Positions 62,732-64,000 of a DNA stretch of 64,000 nucleotides are shown piece by piece. Under the pieces are notes generated by a model that did no database searches, was not told the DNA's origin, and worked only from the letters and a program-made list of their open reading frames with translations. A program made the position numbers and the translations under genes. Position 1 is the stretch's first letter. Every line of letters starts with the position of its first letter. This DNA is from Chloroflexota bacterium (GTDB lineage Bacteria; Chloroflexota; UBA6077; CF-72): NCBI GenBank assembly GCA_019239775.1, contig JAFAZN010000098.1:1-64000 (forward strand). Reading direction: 5' to 3'.

Positions 62732-62756
62732 TTGACAGCCTCAGGGCGGCTGTCAA
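62732..62756. promoter_or_regulatory. Perfect inverted repeat, probable MarR operator
   Basis: TTGACAGCC (62732-62740) and GGCTGTCAA (62748-62756) are exact inverted arms with a seven-base TCAGGGC spacer, 11 bp before the MarR ATG. The left arm contains a consensus -35 hexamer TTGACA, so a bound dimer would block transcription of the regulator. The gap to ccmC also lets it affect the divergent gene. Confidence 0.7.
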
Positions 62757-62767
62757 ACTAACCGCTA

Positions 62768-63214
62768 ATGTCGGGCCCCATGCAGAATCGCCAGCTCCGC
62801 ACACCTGGGCTGCTGGCCTGGATGCGCCTTGCGCGCGTGTTCCAAAAAGTGGATCGCGCCGCCAGCGAGTCGCTGCGGTGCCGCCAGCTGTCGCCCGCGC
62901 AGGTCGACGTGCTGGCCAAGGTTGGTTCCTCCGAGGGAATCAGCCAGCAGGAGCTTGCCAACGCACTCCTGGTCACCAAGGGCAACGTCTGCCAGTTGCT
63001 GGACAAGATGGAGGGCAGCGGGCTGCTCGAGCGGCGGCCGGATGGTCGCGTGAACCGGCTGTTTCTCACCGACCAGGGGCGGCGAGTGCACGATGAAGTT
63101 GTGCCGCGACATGACGCCATGCTCGGGGCGTACTTCAATACGCTTGCGCCAGAGGAGCAACACCAGCTGCTGCGGCTCCTGCGCCACGTCGACAGGGCCA
63201 TGGAGCGCGACTAG
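62768..63214 (+). CDS. MarR family transcriptional regulator
   Basis: A 148-residue winged-helix regulator. The core is LSPAQVDVLAKVGSSEGISQ, QELANALLVTKGNVCQLLDK (recognition helix) and MEGSGLLERRPDGRVNRLFL (wing), with flanking dimerisation helices. A perfect inverted repeat just upstream is the likely autoregulatory site. Divergent from ccmC, 179 bp apart. An ATG at 62780 is an alternative start. Confidence 0.92.
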   Translation: MSGPMQNRQLRTPGLLAWMRLARVFQKVDRAASESLRCRQLSPAQVDVLAKVGSSEGISQQELANALLVTKGNVCQLLDKMEGSGLLERRPDGRVNRLFLTDQGRRVHDEVVPRHDAMLGAYFNTLAPEEQHQLLRLLRHVDRAMERD

Positions 63215-63969
63215 GAGTCGTCGTCGTCGTCTTCGTCGCTGTCGGTGTTTGCTGCCAGTAGCGAGGCGCGCGTCAGGGCCATGGCGGTGGCGCGCAGGGC
63301 GGCTCTTGCATCGTCGCGGCTGCAACTGAGCGCGTCCGCCAACTCCGCTGAGAGCGCATCGTCGCCCTCCAGCTCGCCGGCCTCGAACAGGTCCAACTCC
63401 TCGGCGTCCGAGGAATCAGACGCGTCAGTACCGTCAGAGGCGTCCGAACCGTCAGTGTCGCCAGAGCGGTCCTCGTCCTGTGCATCGCCAACCACCCAGT
63501 TAGCCTGCCATGGCCAGCTCGCCGGCGCCAGCGGATCAGGCCAGCCGAACAGCAACGTGGTACCTCGATCTGGCAGTTCGGGGTCCTCCACAAACGACGC
63601 GCCGAAGAGCACCTCACCCCGCAACACCCGGGCGGCCGGCGCATCGTCTCCTTCAAGCGACTCCAGCGCGAGCTCGCGCAACAGGTCGAGCGTGGCTGCC
63701 GCGTCGCCGACTGTCCACAGCGCATCCTCGGGCACGCCGACGTCCTCGGCCCGGCTGGCCAACGTCTCAGCCGCACTGGACAGCGACGTTTGCAAGTCCT
63801 CCTCGAGGCCGGCGAGGTCACGCGCAGCCGACCGCCAGCGGCCCGAGCTGAGTCGACCAAGGCGCTGACAAGCCTCGGCGGCCGCCGAGACGTGCTGGAG
63901 AGCAGCCAGGTTGGCTGAGGCGACGATCGCGGCTTCAACCGCCTGGACGACGCGCCGGGGCGCGGCCAT
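63211..63969 (-). CDS. Acidic protein of unknown function
   Basis: A 252-residue protein, not recognised. Residues 1-95 are Ala-rich helices (MAAPRRVVQAVEAAIVASAN), 95-150 form a possible beta-rich part (LRGEVLFGASFVEDPELPDR, LLFGWPDPLAPASWPWQANW), followed by an Asp/Ser linker (GDTDGSDASDGTDASDSSDA), a helical segment and a terminal run of Asp ending DSDEDDDDDS. Such tails occur in acidic partner or nucleic-acid-mimic proteins, but there is no further evidence. It converges on the MarR gene with a 4 bp overlap. The upstream 30 bases to the edge hold nothing clear. Confidence 0.65.
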   Translation of the reverse strand: MAAPRRVVQAVEAAIVASANLAALQHVSAAAEACQRLGRLSSGRWRSAARDLAGLEEDLQTSLSSAAETLASRAEDVGVPEDALWTVGDAAATLDLLRELALESLEGDDAPAARVLRGEVLFGASFVEDPELPDRGTTLLFGWPDPLAPASWPWQANWVVGDAQDEDRSGDTDGSDASDGTDASDSSDAEELDLFEAGELEGDDALSAELADALSCSRDDARAALRATAMALTRASLLAANTDSDEDDDDDS

Positions 63970-64000
63970 GACTCTGGCATACTACCGCCCGGCGGGATGA

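Overview
The window is a 64 kb piece of a high-GC bacterial chromosome with almost no RNA genes or mobile genes. Gene content points to a Gram-positive-like (monoderm) soil or thermal lineage, most likely Chloroflexota. The signs are an edge fragment of a MurT-type ligase, SecA with a SEC-C tail, an archaeal-style NurA/HerA pair next to SbcCD, a probable F420-dependent luciferase-family enzyme, SelA/SelB, and frequent GTG/TTG starts with ATGA overlaps. No outer-membrane gene is seen. The taxonomic call is an inference from gene content, not from a marker tree.

Layout. 1-620: MurT edge fragment and a long repeat tract. 620-9.9 kb: alpha/beta hydrolase on the plus strand, then a minus-strand run prs - secA - moxR - DUF58 - transglutaminase/TgpA. 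9.9-10.6 kb: the largest repeat array. 10.6-12.3 kb: two-gene ABC-2 exporter with a structured leader. 12.6-20 kb: a long minus-strand housekeeping run, holin-like - yvcK - secG - TolB-like propeller - M48 protease - ftsB/divIC - tilS - ftsH. 20-25 kb: unknown membrane protein, gpsA/plsY divergent pair, LLM oxidoreductase, secreted six-hairpin glycosidase. 25-36 kb: a DNA-end-processing operon (histidine phosphatase - nurA - small HAS-like protein - herA - sbcD - sbcC - pcrA). 36-40 kb: peptide ABC importer (dppC, dppB, binding protein). 39.9-43.7 kb: selB - selA and a membrane protein. 43.7-50.3 kb: sugar ABC importer (binding protein, two permeases) divergent from a GH3 beta-glucosidase. 50.3-53.3 kb: four overlapping lipid genes (CDP-alcohol phosphotransferase, CdsA, PlsC, methyltransferase) resembling the uncharacterised E. 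coli ynbABC set. 53.4-55.1 kb: recJ. 55.3-59.4 kb: aminotransferase, flgM, chemoreceptor. 59.5-64 kb: amidase with an AtzG/GatC-like partner, ABC-2 permease, ccmC/ccmD, MarR regulator with an operator, and an acidic protein of unknown function.

The most unusual material is non-coding. A degenerate 14-18 bp repeat (core CACTCC(C)GTGGGG) fills intergenic regions at six places on both strands. An 80 bp composite of it recurs 55 kb apart. Four 81 bp tandem repeats sit between a sugar permease and its binding protein. A 337 bp element bounded by 46 bp inverted repeats lies between selA's upstream gene and the sugar operon. Three perfect 24 bp palindromes, each with CATG at its centre, sit back to back between the two sugar permease genes. 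On the protein side the best lead is the 210-residue HAS-barrel-like protein that overlaps both nurA and herA.
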